Below are positions 49,571 through 61,059 of a stretch of 64,000 bases of DNA, piece after piece (the first letter of the stretch is position 1; every line of letters starts with the position of its first letter). The notes below the pieces were generated by a model. That model worked only from the letters and a program-made list of their open reading frames with translations. It was not told the DNA's origin and ran no database searches. Where the stretch lies: NCBI RefSeq assembly GCF_018873765.1, contig NC_057923.1, positions 56,600,593 to 56,664,592 of the forward strand, given 5' to 3'. Origin of the DNA: Telopea speciosissima. Lineage: Eukaryota > Streptophyta > Magnoliopsida > Proteales > Proteaceae. A program made the translations under genes and the position numbers.

Positions 49571-50373
49571 TAGTGTCACAACCCGGTCTCACAAATGGCT
49601 CAATTTTGTCCGCTTTGGATCAAAGCCCGCACAGTTTTAAAATGCATCATATCAAATAAGGAGGCCACAACATTTATATGCATTCTATGACACATCCCCA
49701 AACGATGTGAGACTATTCCGTGGTTCTACAACCGTTAACACCACCATCACCGGTCACCACCTTTCTTACAGAAATATGGTGAATCAAAAAACCTATTTGT
49801 TGACTATTTCATGAAATCAAATTCGAAATTGAAATAGAAATCATACCAAATCTAATTATAAAAAAGGAAAGGGAAATTTAACACATACCACCCCTGAGGT
49901 TTGACGAAAGGATATTTTCACCCCCCAGTTTTGAAAAATTCTACGTACACCCCTGAGGTTTGCAAACGGTAAAAAATAAGTCCATTTCGTCAGTTCATGA
50001 CTAACATTGTTAAAAATTAGACTTGAACTGACAGAATTGCTCTTACAAGAAAAAAAAAACGAAAAAAAAAAACACACCTGCAACTCATCTTCCCCAATCG
50101 ATTTTGGGGAAGATGAGTTGCAAAAATGTGATCCTTATACATATCAAATGCATCTTTCAGCTCTTTCATCCCATTACTGGCGTCTGCATCACCGATGGAA
50201 CTTCCACGGTGGAAATCGGCAAATTATTTTGTCAATTATTAAGGAAATTTCATGAATCATTTAATCGTTTTATACGCAAGAAGAGCAAGGAATTAAAAAT
50301 AAAAACCATGGGAACCTGCCACAAGTTCCCATGAGAAATCACGGGAATTACATTATCGATTCTCTATCCTTAG

Positions 50374-50790
50374 TTAGTCCTCAAGGATTTTCCCCTTCTT
50401 TATACCAATCGAAGCATCTGGCTTTCGACCAGGAGAAGCAAGATTTTTTATCCTAAACGTAATCTCCTCCGGAGAACATTCAGAGCCTAGGGCATTAGAA
50501 GAGAAGTGATTACAAGTCGAGAAGGACATCTTCTTCTTCCTCTCCAGTGGTAACAACAACTTCTTCAAGCCTAACGATTGGAGCAACCTGAGCTCCTGTA
50601 TCTTCGTCTTCACCGGCTGCACTTCTGTTGCCTCTTCCTCTCCCTCCTCTTTGCGCTTGGCCTCGTTACTCGCCATGATCACTGCAAAGAACAACATAGT
50701 GGAACTAGGGGAAGAGAGATTCTGACTTTTGAGAGAATGAGAGATTGGGAGAAAGAATTGAAGGCAGAAGATGGGTTTTAAACCGTACAA
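50374..50790 (-). CDS. Unrecognised open frame inside Mutator-like element 3
   Basis: The frame from the inner Met, in VIMASNEAKRKEEGEEE, is Lys/Glu-rich at its start and then has LRLLQSLGLKKLLLPLERKK. No domain is recognised and no introns can be tested. It lies between the TIRs, so it is either captured host sequence or chance. The low stop density over 138 codons argues mildly for captured exon material. Confidence 0.25.
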   Translation of the reverse strand: MYGLKPIFCLQFFLPISHSLKSQNLSSPSSTMLFFAVIMASNEAKRKEEGEEEATEVQPVKTKIQELRLLQSLGLKKLLLPLERKKKMSFSTCNHFSSNALGSECSPEEITFRIKNLASPGRKPDASIGIKKGKILED

Positions 50791-51412
50791 ACCCTATTCT
50801 TCCTAATAGCTACAGTTACTCCATTCCTCAAAAATCCACTAACAGTTTCATTCCTACTTCCACCAACCCCTCTGTAACCTATTAAATTAGTAAAAATTGA
50901 AGACAGAAGTTATAAAACTTGAATCAATGGAAAGAGAGAGGTGTTGGACCCGTGAAGCTTCTGAAGCACAAGGAAATAGGGAAAGTTAAGTTCTTCAATG
51001 CTTCTTTGATGTCCTTTGAACCTGGTAAAAAATGGGTTTGGTGAGATTATCTGCTTTCAAACCAAACGATTTGAGGCACCATTGCGATTCGTGGAATTGA
51101 AATTAAGGCATCATATCGTCTTATTCGGCTGCCACCGTATCATTCGTCCAACCTCGTCACTGCTGCAACTCGGAATTTCATATTTGAGGCTGCAACTCCG
51201 AATTTCAGATTTGAGATCCCTCTTGTATGGTTTTGCAATAAAACTAGAATTTTATGATGGAAAAGTGCTTAGAGATGGTTAGGTACTCATCTTCCCCAAA
51301 AATCGATTGGGGAAGATGAGTTGCAGGTGTTTTTTGTTTTTTGTTTTTTTTTGTTTTTTTGTTTGTTTTTGTAAGGGCAATTCCGTCAATTCAAGTCTAA
51401 TTTTTAACAGTG

Positions 51413-51957
51413 GCACGCTGCCTCAGGTAGTCACGGAAGAGTTGTTGGTCGTCGAGGATCTGTCGCTGTAAGTCATTGATCTGACCCACAGTCGCTGGTA
51501 CATTGGGGTCGGGTACTACCTCCACCTTCATTTTGGTGTTGGGTTCGACTACCACAACTTGATCATCGTCTGGGATCTCCCTCTGCAGAGAGACATGGTT
51601 ATGGTCATTGGCTCTGCGAGGAGAGCTCTTTGGAGGAGATGATCCGTTCCTTGGGGCATTGTAGGTGGAGGGAGCAGTCTTCTTACCCTGTGGTGTCATG
51701 ATTGAACAATTATGGAAACAAGCTAGTAGATACTATGGCTAGCGTCATTCCCACAGACGACGCCAATCTGTTGCGTCAGGTAATCGTCTGCGGTCTCTTC
51801 GAGTATAGTAACCTGCAAAAGGACCAAGGTGACAAAGGAGAACCAGTGTGGTTCCGACCTAAGACTCTCCGATGCCTAAGTTAGACCCCTCTGAGCAAAT
51901 AGATGAATAGTAGAATTCAAGATGGGCTCATGGAATAGAATACCTTCCCTTTTATAA
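51413..51957 (-). mobile_element. Fragment of an LTR retroelement nested in the TIR of Mutator-like element 3
   Basis: Read on the minus strand the parts come in retroelement order. The 3' part of an LTR (51957-51769) ends in CAACA. A primer-binding region, gattggcgtcgtctgtggga (about 51768-51749), follows, and then a leader and the start of a gag-like frame at 51699. That primer-site sequence is common in plant Gypsy-type and short non-autonomous LTR elements. The rest of the element is missing, so it is broken and old. The host TIR resumes on both sides, which shows insertion after the Mutator-like element arrived. Confidence 0.75.
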
Positions 51958-52097
51958 GTCATGAGCTGACGGAATGGACTTATTTGTTACCGTTTGCAAA
52001 CCTCAGGGGGGTACGCAGAATTTTTCAAAATTGGGGGTTAAAAATATCCTTTCGTCAAACCTCAGGGGTGGTATGTGTAAATTTCCCAAAAGAAAAT

Positions 52098-53840
52098 TAA
52101 AAAGAAGAATTAAAGATTTCTATTTATCTTTGAGGGGTAGGATTTTCATGCACGATCAACATATGAGGGAGGAGGGTTATAATGCATCAAATTGGGGAGG
52201 GGGCTTTTAGTCATTTTACCCCCTATTATCTCAGTCCAGGATTGGTGCTAATGCTCAACCGTACATAGTGTACGGTCATGCACAAAACTTTTGCCTTTTT
52301 TTTTTTTTTTTTTTTGTTATTTAAAAGTTCTGTTTATCTAGCTACAAGGAATATTACATCAATCATAAATACACCTAGATTTTTATTTTATTTTTGAGTT
52401 AAAAAAATTCCTTCTTTGGGTTAAAAAAGTTTCTTCTTTGCAAAGAACATGGAAAAAGATATATAATAAAAAAAAAAAAACTTAGGCAAAAAGTTTTCCT
52501 TCCATGAATGTGGAAGGATCCCTTGTCTATTGGTGATGTGATCGTAAGATAAACTCTCACTCTTTATTAACGAATTTAAAAATACTCTTCCCTGATCATC
52601 TATGAAAGTGATGGCGATGTTACCCACCTGAACTGACCTAATGGCTTTAAAATTTTTAAAATACCAACTCCTATTGAGTCTTGACCGGTCATTGTGTTGC
52701 ATTTTTGACTGGGGGTTGGGACTTTAGCTTGGAGAAACCAGTTTGTATCGATAAGTATGACTTCTTCAAATGAGAGAGAAAGGAAGTGAAGAAAAGAAGG
52801 AGTGAAGGAAACTTACAGTTTTAATGAGCAATTTATATTGTTTGTAAATAAAAAAGATCCAATTAACTAAAGATGATGGTGACGACCTTTTGCCCAATCC
52901 CCTCACAATATTAAAAACTTTGATAAAGTTTCTTTTAAAGTCAACCTAATAATAAAAGCCCCTCAAATGGTATTAATAATCTCTATTTCCACATCTATTG
53001 TATTCATTTTTTCATAATTGTTTTTTATCCAAAAGAATATAAAATTTCATAATTGTTTCTCTTCTTATTTAAACTAACTAGGGTTTTGACCAAAAAAAAA
53101 AAAAAAAAACTAACTAGGGTAGTCTTTTTTTGAGTCAAAGAGTACATAGAAGAAATCCAATAAATGTAGGCTATCTCTAAATTGACACAAATATTCATAA
53201 TATGGCAAATAAGATAGACCTGATATTTTGTGAAAAATTAAGATTCAACTTTTAATGGAATTGTCTAACAAATTTTAACGGAATTGCCCAAAAGGCAAGT
53301 TAGGAGCTTTGAAAATTAAGTAAAGGAAAAAAGATCACTAACCGGTCGTATAATGGTCTCTGCACCTAAACATAAGAATATGCGAAAAAACCATCCAACC
53401 CTTAGTGAAATTGAAAATCTCAACCAAAACAATGTCTTTATGCAAACTTTCGTTGGCCCCTACATTGGTGCGGCAGCTACATGACATGTTATTATTCTCT
53501 TGTCCATAAGTAACTATATGAACTTTTTAAAGAACAAATGAGATGCTAGAATAAATGAAATATATCAATAGATATGAGGATATATTTATTGAATCTTAAT
53601 TTGAAATTTGACGTGCGGCCAATCTAGACCATATCATAGATATCTATATGGTCAAAATTGTCATATCACTCCCTATATGACAAGATTTGGTATCAATCTA
53701 AATATATACCATCTCGACTTGTTGCTCTAGAAAAAATGCTAGTGAAGGACTTTTGTTTTTTTTATGGAAAAGAAAAAAAACACTAGAAAAATGCACCTAG
53801 TCTAAAGGACTTTGATTTTTTTTAGGGAAACTATTCACTG
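52098..53840. other. AT-rich spacer
   Basis: Oligo-T/oligo-A runs lie at 52297-52315, 52469-52481 and 53091-53109. A diverged repeat at about 53450-53515 (gcagctacatgac, tctcttgtccataag) resembles sequence at 5340-5405 next to the L1 remnant in CAN. No gene is seen. Confidence 0.45.
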
Positions 53841-53844
53841 CATT

Positions 53845-53985
53845 GAGATCTCAGGATGCGCCCAAACACATGGGGGTAGGCAAAATGACCGACCCACCCC
53901 CCTAAATGATTGAAATGATGTGCCCACCCCCCCATGTGTTTGGACGTAGCCTGTGCTGCAGTGCGCTCTGCAGCAAAGGACATTG
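53845..53985. mobile_element. Foldback MITE, family A, best-preserved copy
   Basis: The arms gatgcgcccaaacacatggg and cccatgtgtttggacgtagc are inverted around a centre rich in cccaccccc. The outer ends carry ctgcattgagatc/ctctgcagc words. Confidence 0.72.
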
Positions 53986-54106
53986 CTCTTTTTTTTTTAT
54001 TTTTTATTAAGAGATAGAAAAAAGTTTTATTGGCATGGAGAAAAAACCTTTGTGTATCCAAAACAACCAATATTCATTATTTCTTTAAGTAAAAGATAAT
54101 CAAAAT

Positions 54107-54269
54107 AAAGGAGTACCTATTACACGAGGCTCCCATCACTACAGGGTCTAAGGGGGTCATAATGTATGCAACTTTATTTCCGCTTTGCGAAAAGGGTGTT
54201 TTCAAACTCCAGCTCGTAACCACTAGCTCGCAATGGAGCAAATTTATTGTCACGCCAAGATCCACCCTC
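54107..54269 (-). mobile_element. Au-type SINE, nearly full length but diverged
   Basis: On the minus strand it starts gagggtggatcttggcgtga and contains a B-box-like part (ggttacgagctggagtttga) and the family core (cataatgtatgcaac on the plus strand). It ends with acgaggctc and ctccttt-type sequence. Compared with the copy at 1428-1560 it keeps the tRNA-derived middle that the other lost, but has many point changes. No clear target duplication remains, so it is older. Confidence 0.8.
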
Positions 54270-54773
54270 TAAAAATATGAATTATGAAGTTGCAGTAGCA
54301 TTGCCCTTTCAAGATAAAATCCAATATAGACATGTTTGTTGATCATATGTCGAAAATAAAACTTTGAAAATATCGTAAAGTTGAAACTCCTAAAGAATGG
54401 TAAAAAAAAAAATAATAATAAAACATTTGACATGTTAAAAAAAACTTTGAGGTCCACTTAACCACAAAATTTCAGTTCCATTCAACATCTTGCACCACAC
54501 TATTTGATGTTTTTTCCATAGATTCTAAACAAAATTCTATTTATCCAAACATGAAAATTACCAGATCAACCTTCCATATAATACAACTACATAAAACCAA
54601 CACAAAAAAGGCTTCCATATGGGGCCTACCCACATGTGTTGGAGCTAGGAAAGTCTTTGGAATTCCCCAAGGAGATATTTAATGGGTCCCATGAATAATA
54701 AATAAATCACAAATTATAAGTGTCACTTCATTTTAGTCCATTTGATTGAAATATTATCATCAAATCTTGTACC

Positions 54774-54977
54774 ACGTGATATGATAACATACATAACTCA
54801 ACTCTAGGAGTTACACGTGGGTATTATACACGTGCCAATTACCAAAAACAATAAAAACTGACCCCCCGTTTCTCACGAAACAGGGCTTATGCAGCCCCCG
54901 CCACACCCCAACCCATTAACAAGTCTTCTAAGCCGGTCATCTTTTCGGCCCCAAAAGTCCAAGTCTTTTCACACGTG
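54774..54977. promoter_or_regulatory. Cluster of four G-boxes upstream of the WRKY gene
   Basis: CACGTG occurs at 54774-54779, 54814-54819, 54829-54834 and 54972-54977, about 330-540 bp before the start codon. G-boxes bind bZIP and bHLH factors (ABA, light and stress responses). Four palindromes within about 200 bp is well above chance for AT-rich sequence. Confidence 0.65.
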
Positions 54978-55071
54978 TCATTGCTTCTGCTTCTCCTTCT
55001 TCTTATTGAAATTACCAGATTACCCCTAAAGTCTTTTATACACCGAAAGATCTCGCCGCCTCCTCCAAATT

Positions 55072-55127
55072 GGTCAAACCTACAATGTTTGACCAAGCAT
55101 CTGTGTTTAGTTGTTTTCCACGGTCAA
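55072..55127. promoter_or_regulatory. W-box triplet upstream of the WRKY gene
   Basis: Three W-box cores (TTGACC or its complement GGTCAA) lie at 55072-55077, 55089-55094 and 55122-55127, about 180-240 bp before the start codon. W-boxes are the binding sites of WRKY factors, and WRKY33 genes are known to be controlled by W-boxes in their own promoters, so auto- or cross-regulation is likely (inference). The transcription start site is not certain; the triplet may lie in the core promoter or the upstream part of the leader. Confidence 0.75.
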
Positions 55128-55309
55128 AACTCCTCCATAGCCTTCTTCTCTCACCTTCACCTTCTGAGAAGATGCTTGCAAGACGTGAGCCTTTCTTACT
55201 TCTTTCTCTCTCTTCTCTTCTTCTTCTCCTTCATATCTAACCCAACAACCTTCTCTCCTTCCCTCCATTTATTCCCAATTCTCCTTTTTCTTCTCTTTCT
55301 CTCTGTTTC

Positions 55310-57362
55310 ATGGCTTCTTCTTTTACAGGAAGTTTAGAGACCTCATCACCTAATTCTCATCCATTTTTCAGTTTTTCAAACCAATTCATGACTACTACCT
55401 TCTCAGATCTTCTCTCTGCTGATGATGACTCTGAAACCCTGAAACGAGAACGAATTAACATGAGGCAGGGACTTTCTGAACGTATCGCTGATCGAACTGG
55501 TGCTGGTGTTCCCAAATTCAAGTCTTTACATCCTCCCTCACTACCCCTCTCTCCTCCTGCTCCTTCTCCTTCTTCTTACTTTGCAATCCCTCCTGGGTTA
55601 AGCCCCACCGAGCTCTTGGATTCACCTTTACTTCACTCCTCTTCCACTGTAAGTCTCCTTATCCTTGCTTCTCTTCTCCAAAATTCCTTAATTTTTTTGT
55701 TTCCATTCGTTTTAATGATGTATTGGGTTGATCGGTTTCTCTGGATGTTGTACTTTTCCATTATTATTATATACTACCCATGTGTTCAGTTCGCTTAATT
55801 TGTTTCTCATGGCTGCAGATTCTACCATCTCCAACAACTGGAACTTTTCCTGGCAACGGATTCAATTGGAAGAATAGCTCTGTTAACTTCCAGCAAGGTG
55901 TGAAGCAGGAAGAGACAAATAACTTCAATTTCTCTTTCCAACCGCAATCACGGCCTGCCATGTCTTCAGGATCGATGTTTCAGTCTTCTGCAGCAACATC
56001 TTCTACGGTATGCTGATTCTTTCCCTTTTCTTCCCTTTCTATTGCTTGGTCTGATTTAATTTTGGTCTCAAAGATTGATATTTTATTTGGGTTTTGATGA
56101 TTACAGGCTGAAACCTTGAAAAGACAACAACAATCATGGAATCAGCAAGAACCCAACAAGCAAACCGATTTGAATGCCACCGTGAAATCTGAGTTCGTCC
56201 CACATAGGAGCTTCTCTCCTGAGATTTCATCGATTCAAACTAATACCCAAGGGAGTGGATCCTATCAATCTGAATACAATCAGTACCCTCAGAACACTAT
56301 GTCTGTCAGAGAGCAGAGGAGATCGGAAGATGGGTATAACTGGAGAAAATATGGGCAGAAACAGGTGAAAGGGAGTGAAAATCCAAGAAGTTATTACAAG
56401 TGCACCTACCCAAATTGTCCAACCAAGAAGAAATTGGAGAGGTCTTTAGATGGACACATTACTGAGATAGTCTATAAAGGAAGCCACAACCATCCCAAGC
56501 CTCAGTCCACAAGAAGGAATTCAGGTTCTTCTCAGTCAATTCAAGCTTCTGCAGCTCCAACATCAGAAATTCCTGATCAATCAATCACTACACACGGTGC
56601 GACACAAGCGGATTCTGTTGCAACTCCAGATAATTCTTCAATCTCAATGGGGGATGACGATTTTGACCAGAGTAAATCAGGAGGAGATGAAATGGATGAA
56701 GATGAACCTGAGGCCAAACGATGGTAAGTAATTAACCATTTTTATTTGTTTTAACAAGTCTAATCTGATTGACCCATTTATGTTGTGGACAAATTCTGTG
56801 ATGGGTTCTGATTTACTGATTGTTTGTTCTACAGGAAGAACTATGGTGACCTTGAGGGTATCTCAGCTGCTGGGAGTAGAACAGTGAGAGAACCAAGGGT
56901 TGTGGTTCAAACTACAAGTGATATTGACATTCTTGATGATGGGTACAGATGGAGGAAATATGGGCAGAAAGTTGTGAAGGGGAATCCTAACCCAAGGCAA
57001 GTAATCTGTTTCCTTCCATCTCTACCTAAACTTTAAAAAAGATACTCACCTTTCAGGTCCTGTTTTGTTATTAAACTGTTAAGTAGTTCAAACTTTTGTT
57101 ACATGCAGAGTGTTTGACTAAATGTCAAGCAGAAAAGCATAACTGCATAAGATGTTTCTACTTTCAAATTTCTCTAACTGGGTTTCTTCCTTTACCTGCA
57201 GGAGCTACTACAAGTGTACATATGTGGGATGTCCAGTGAGGAAGCATGTAGAGAGAGCATCCCATGACCTCAGAGCAGTGATCACTACTTATGAGGGGAA
57301 ACACAATCACGATGTTCCAGCTGCTCGCGGTAGCGGCGGCCACTCAGTCAATAGGCCCTTAC

Positions 57363-57404
<42 letters not shown>

Positions 57405-57628
57405 GCAATAATGCAGTAATGGCTATAAGGCCTTTGCCCACTAGCAATGGCTTCAGCAACAATTCTGCTAACACTCTTCAAAGTTTAAAAGTACCAAAAT
57501 CAGAAGGGCAAGCATCCTTTACTCTAGAAATGCTGCAAAGCCCAGGTGGTTTTGGGTTCTCAGGGTTTGGGAACCCCATGATCTCCTACATGAGCCAACC
57601 AGCAGAATACAGAGACTGTCTTCCCTAG
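55310..57628 (+). CDS. WRKY33: Group I WRKY transcription factor, WRKY33 type, complete in five exons
   Basis: Exons 55310-55648, 55819-56007, 56107-56723, 56835-56996 and 57202-57628 join to 577 residues (Arabidopsis WRKY33: about 519). The N-terminal part has the Ser-Pro cluster ([32 protein letters not shown]) that MAP kinases phosphorylate in WRKY33. The first WRKY domain has WRKYGQK at about 255-261 with a C-X4-C-X22-H-X-H finger. The second has WRKYGQK at 421-427 and C441, C446, H470 and H472 (C-X4-C-X23-H-X-H). The protein is nuclear and binds W-boxes to drive defence and heat or salt responses. The last intron begins with GC: only a GC donor after PNPR gives the conserved SYYKCTY continuation, since the nearest GT (57001) would break the frame. 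An AAC run encodes poly-Asn after the second domain. The gene looks functional and has W-boxes upstream. Confidence 0.97.
56997..57201 (+). other. GC-AG intron in the C-terminal WRKY domain
   Basis: The exon ends CCAAG and the intron starts GCAAGT, an otherwise perfect donor with C in place of T. It ends in ctgcag. The position, inside the codon for the Arg of NPNPR, is the conserved intron site of C-terminal WRKY domains. Confidence 0.88.
57368..57410 (+). repeat. (AAC)n run coding for poly-Asn in the WRKY protein
   Basis: About 12 consecutive AAC codons plus AGC/AAT variants follow the second WRKY domain. Such runs often vary in length between alleles. Confidence 0.9.
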
Positions 57629-59945
57629 AGTCAAAAGAACTACCCAGGGATGAGATGTTTCTCCATTCATTGCTATCCTGAAGGAACAAATGAGTCAAGT
57701 TAGCAAGACAATAAGATATTGATTTGTTTGACTAGTTAAATTTGTTTTACTGTATATTTCATAGAAACTTGAATGTTGTAAATCTATAGACAGAACACGG
57801 GAAGTTAGTCTCATTTGTTCATTTGTTTTGAGGCCTAGTTTAGACCTAGGAAAATCAGGCCTCATTTTACTTTTTGTACTACAACAGTAGAGGTTCAAAG
57901 TTCAAACATAAATGGATTGAGAATTCCTTTAGAATCATTATTCAAAATTTTTAAGTTTTCCTTTGCATAATTTTGTCTAATCAAAGTGAATGGAAAAGAA
58001 ATTTGGGTTTGTTTCAATCAGGGTTTACAGATAATCGGGATTCAGATCGGTCCCAGCCAATTCTGATCTGTATCATATCGAAATCGGTCAGAATCAGCCA
58101 AAACATGACCTAACCCTAGTTTTCAAATCAAATCTGATCCTGATTCTTGAAATGGTTCCAATGGTGGGTCTTGATTCTTGTGTCCAGAGAAAGGGTTTAA
58201 AAACCTGGAATCAGGATCTGGATCGAGATCAGTCAAAATCGATCCAGAATCTGTGGGAATTGGCTAAAAACCTCGTAAACCCTAGTTTTCGTGCAGAATG
58301 AGCTGATCTGAATAGACCGAAATCAGATTGTATCGGCCTTGTAATATCCGGTCTGATTTCTTCAAACCTTGGTCTAGAGCCTGTTTGACAATAGAAACAG
58401 GCAAGTGATAATTAGTAGCACAAATGACCCAAGAATCTAAAATATTTCTACAGCGTTTCAAGGTTCTGTTCTTCATTAATTTAAATTAAGAGTAGGTCGT
58501 TGTAGTTAATAAATAACAGAGCACCTCCATTCTCTTTCACTCTGCTGGAAAGTTTTGAATGAGTCAAAGATTTTAGGCAGGGCTTTGAGCTTCCTTCCTG
58601 AGCACGCTGTCGGTCAATAGTGACTTCAGCCTCAATAATAAATTATGGTATGAAAGAAGAACAAGTTATATATTGTTCACATCCAAACCAAAGAAGCCAA
58701 CTATATGTAGCTAAAAAGTAATCCAAAACCCTAAAAAATTTTGGACTTGGAATTTTTCATAAGAATCATGGTTTTAGAACTCGGTTTGGAATCGGTTGAG
58801 TTGATTCAGAAGCGAAACAATTTGGGTCGATTTTGATAAAATCTGATTCTTCGATTCTGGTCAATTCCAAGATGTTTCAATTCGGATTGGAATCAATGGT
58901 CTTGTACCATGTTCCAAGTTTCAAAACCTTGATAAGAATTGCCTTTTTAACTTCAACATGATTAGAATTCTTTGGAGTAGGAAAAAGTGGTCATAATGGA
59001 ATTAACACTAACTATAGCTAAAGGGGAATTCTTGTTGTAATCAAGGTTTGTTTTACCCTTGGTGCTGGATAGTGAGCAGTTACAGCCCCTTTGGGTTAGG
59101 TCGGTCGGTGAGACTCGTCTGGTTGGAAGCGAATAGACCATGTAAAATCTCTAATGCATTAAGTAATATGGGATCTATACGGTCCCACATAGCTGTGAGA
59201 ACATTTATGTTACCCGACCATGTGTATAAGTATATTTTTATGTATATCAACCCTTTTTGTATTACATTTCTTTTAACACGGGTAAATCATGTTGTTCCAC
59301 ATGAAAGCTGTATTAAATGACTTTCAATTTTTTGAAACCCATGATTTATTTATGCATTAATAAATATTCTATTAAATAACTTTTGATAATAAGCAAGGGG
59401 CAAAAAGTAGGGCTATAGTTCTAGTTCACCACTTCGATGACAACACGCTATTCTCTAGAGGCAAAAAATAGGGTTATAAATTCTTATTTCATCACTTTGG
59501 GACATGTAAAATTAGGTCAACTTTCAATCCCAACACCAACGCAGAACCAGTGATGAAATGAACATGGTGAGACTAAGAAATCCTCTAGATGGACATTTGG
59601 ACCCAAACATGAGAGTTTTGGGTAAGTTTATCACATCCAAGAGTGAGGTTCCTACACGTAGTTTAGAAAAGCTATTATGGATGGACACCTAATTCTGTTA
59701 TGTTGCAGGTTAGATAAAGTTGAAATTTTGTGGACAGGTAGATCTTAAGATCTCTTGTTCGCCCGCCAATCTTTATATTGAACAGACATGAGCCAATTGA
59801 CAGATTAAAGCATTGAAAATTTTCAAGGGTACGAAGAGGGTGCATGGACCACAAGGGGGTACATTGACCTACATAAATAGTTGTTGAACTATATAATAGT
59901 TTAATTCTTTTAGGGGGAGTGATTTGCCCACATTGTGCATTAATA
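57629..59945. other. 3' flank of the WRKY gene and repeat-rich spacer
   Basis: The WRKY 3' UTR starts at 57629. At about 58020-58380 and 58765-58930 there is a degenerate repeat made of gatc(a/g)g, aatcggt and gattc words, similar to 25431-25939 and 30461-30890. No gene is seen; the frames present are interrupted and unlike known proteins. Confidence 0.5.
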
Positions 59946-60100
59946 ATATATGAGAAGCAATTTTATGTCCGGGAGTGTGACCTACGACAGCCTCCTCTTT
60001 AAAACAAGGGGGTAGAGATGTCTTTTCATATGAAAAAGAAAGAGATAGACTCATGGGAATGTTGGAGTAGGCCACACTTCCAGATAGAGTTCTTTTTCCC
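59946..60100. mobile_element. Foldback MITE with GTCCGGGAGTGTG end, copy 1
   Basis: The ends gaagcaattttatgtccggg and the complement of the right end (ctggaagtgtggcctactcc) pair, and the centre carries cccttgttttaaag/ctttcatatgaaaa blocks. It is the same family, with the inner part inverted, as the copy at 61286-61443. Confidence 0.7.
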
Positions 60101-61011
60101 ATAATATATATACGGATGCTAGGCTTTGGTATACTGGCAGTGTACTCAACCTTTTCCCAACATATATCTTGTCGTCTCGATGTGCTGTAAACCTTACAAC
60201 AGTGGCATCACATTTTGGTTTTGATTTCATAAAAGGCCGAATCGATAATTCCAGCTGTTGGATGGACAATGGACTTCTCTAATTAATTAGGTATCAAACT
60301 GATAAGTGGTATTAATTAAATGATTCATCATGTAAGTCAACTCTATCTTTTATAATTAAATGTTTAGTTTTTCTAGAAAAGATTGACTTCCTTAATGTTT
60401 ATTTTAAATTTCGGCTCAATCCCATGTAGTGAGCTTTGGAGTTTAGATTGAAGGTAAGAAAACAATAGAGAATTATGGGGTTTCCAGTAGAAGGACAAAG
60501 GACAAAGGACAAAGATATGTGGATCACCTGTGACCTGTGTCCATAATATTGAATTCCAATTACGCTGCTACATGGCTGGAAGCAAACCCAACCCATTTAA
60601 CTAGATTTGGCTGTAATGCTGATGAGCCATCCACAAACTTTGAAATGTAAAGTGTTATTTTGGAAGATTAATATATAATGAGAGAGGGTTCCCTCCAATG
60701 CTTGTGTGTAGTTTCAGTAGAATAGAAAACTTTGTCAAATAGGGGGTATTTAGGAGATTTTAAAAAAAGATGTGTTTTGAGTGAGGGTGTGTAGCTCTAT
60801 CCTCCCCATAAATAAAGGAGAGGATACCCCAACTGAGTGTTGAGGGAATTTCTCATGCCACACCAATGGTAGTATCAGGAATGGTATCATTCACATGGAC
60901 CCAGATGGTGATGGAGGATAGAGAGAATAAAAAAAAATAACTAATTAGATGTGAGAGAATTAATTAGGAAGAAAATCCTAACACCAACAGTGTTGGGATT
61001 ATTTTGCACAC

Positions 61012-61059
<48 letters not shown>

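Larger units (their letters stand above)
49871..52087. mobile_element. Mutator-like element 3 with long TIRs, interrupted by an LTR element
   Basis: The ends start gggaaatttaacacatacca on the left and the inverted copy closes at 52087. The arms carry 'cccctgaggtttg' words and run about 240 bp each. Flanking 9-mers aaaaggaaa (49862-49870) and aaaagaaaa (52088-52096) agree at 8 of 9 positions, compatible with a 9-bp duplication. Each arm ends inward with a hairpin of catcttccccaa and ttggggaagatgag, also present in element 2, so the two families are related. The interior (50110-51290) has no transposase. It has a 138-codon minus-strand frame at 50374-50790 that I do not recognise. The right arm is split by the LTR-element fragment at 51413-51957. 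Confidence 0.85.

Noticed and set aside
49384-49659. Pro/His-rich 91-codon frame
   Set aside because: Made by CAC/CCA low-complexity sequence; no domain and no splice or expression signal.
54107-54269. Second candidate tRNA-like sequence
   Set aside because: The tRNA-like part is the head of an Au SINE, followed by the family core.
57001-57002. Canonical GT donor at 57001 for WRKY exon 4
   Set aside because: Its use would shift the frame and destroy the second WRKY finger; the GC donor at 56997 gives the conserved sequence.
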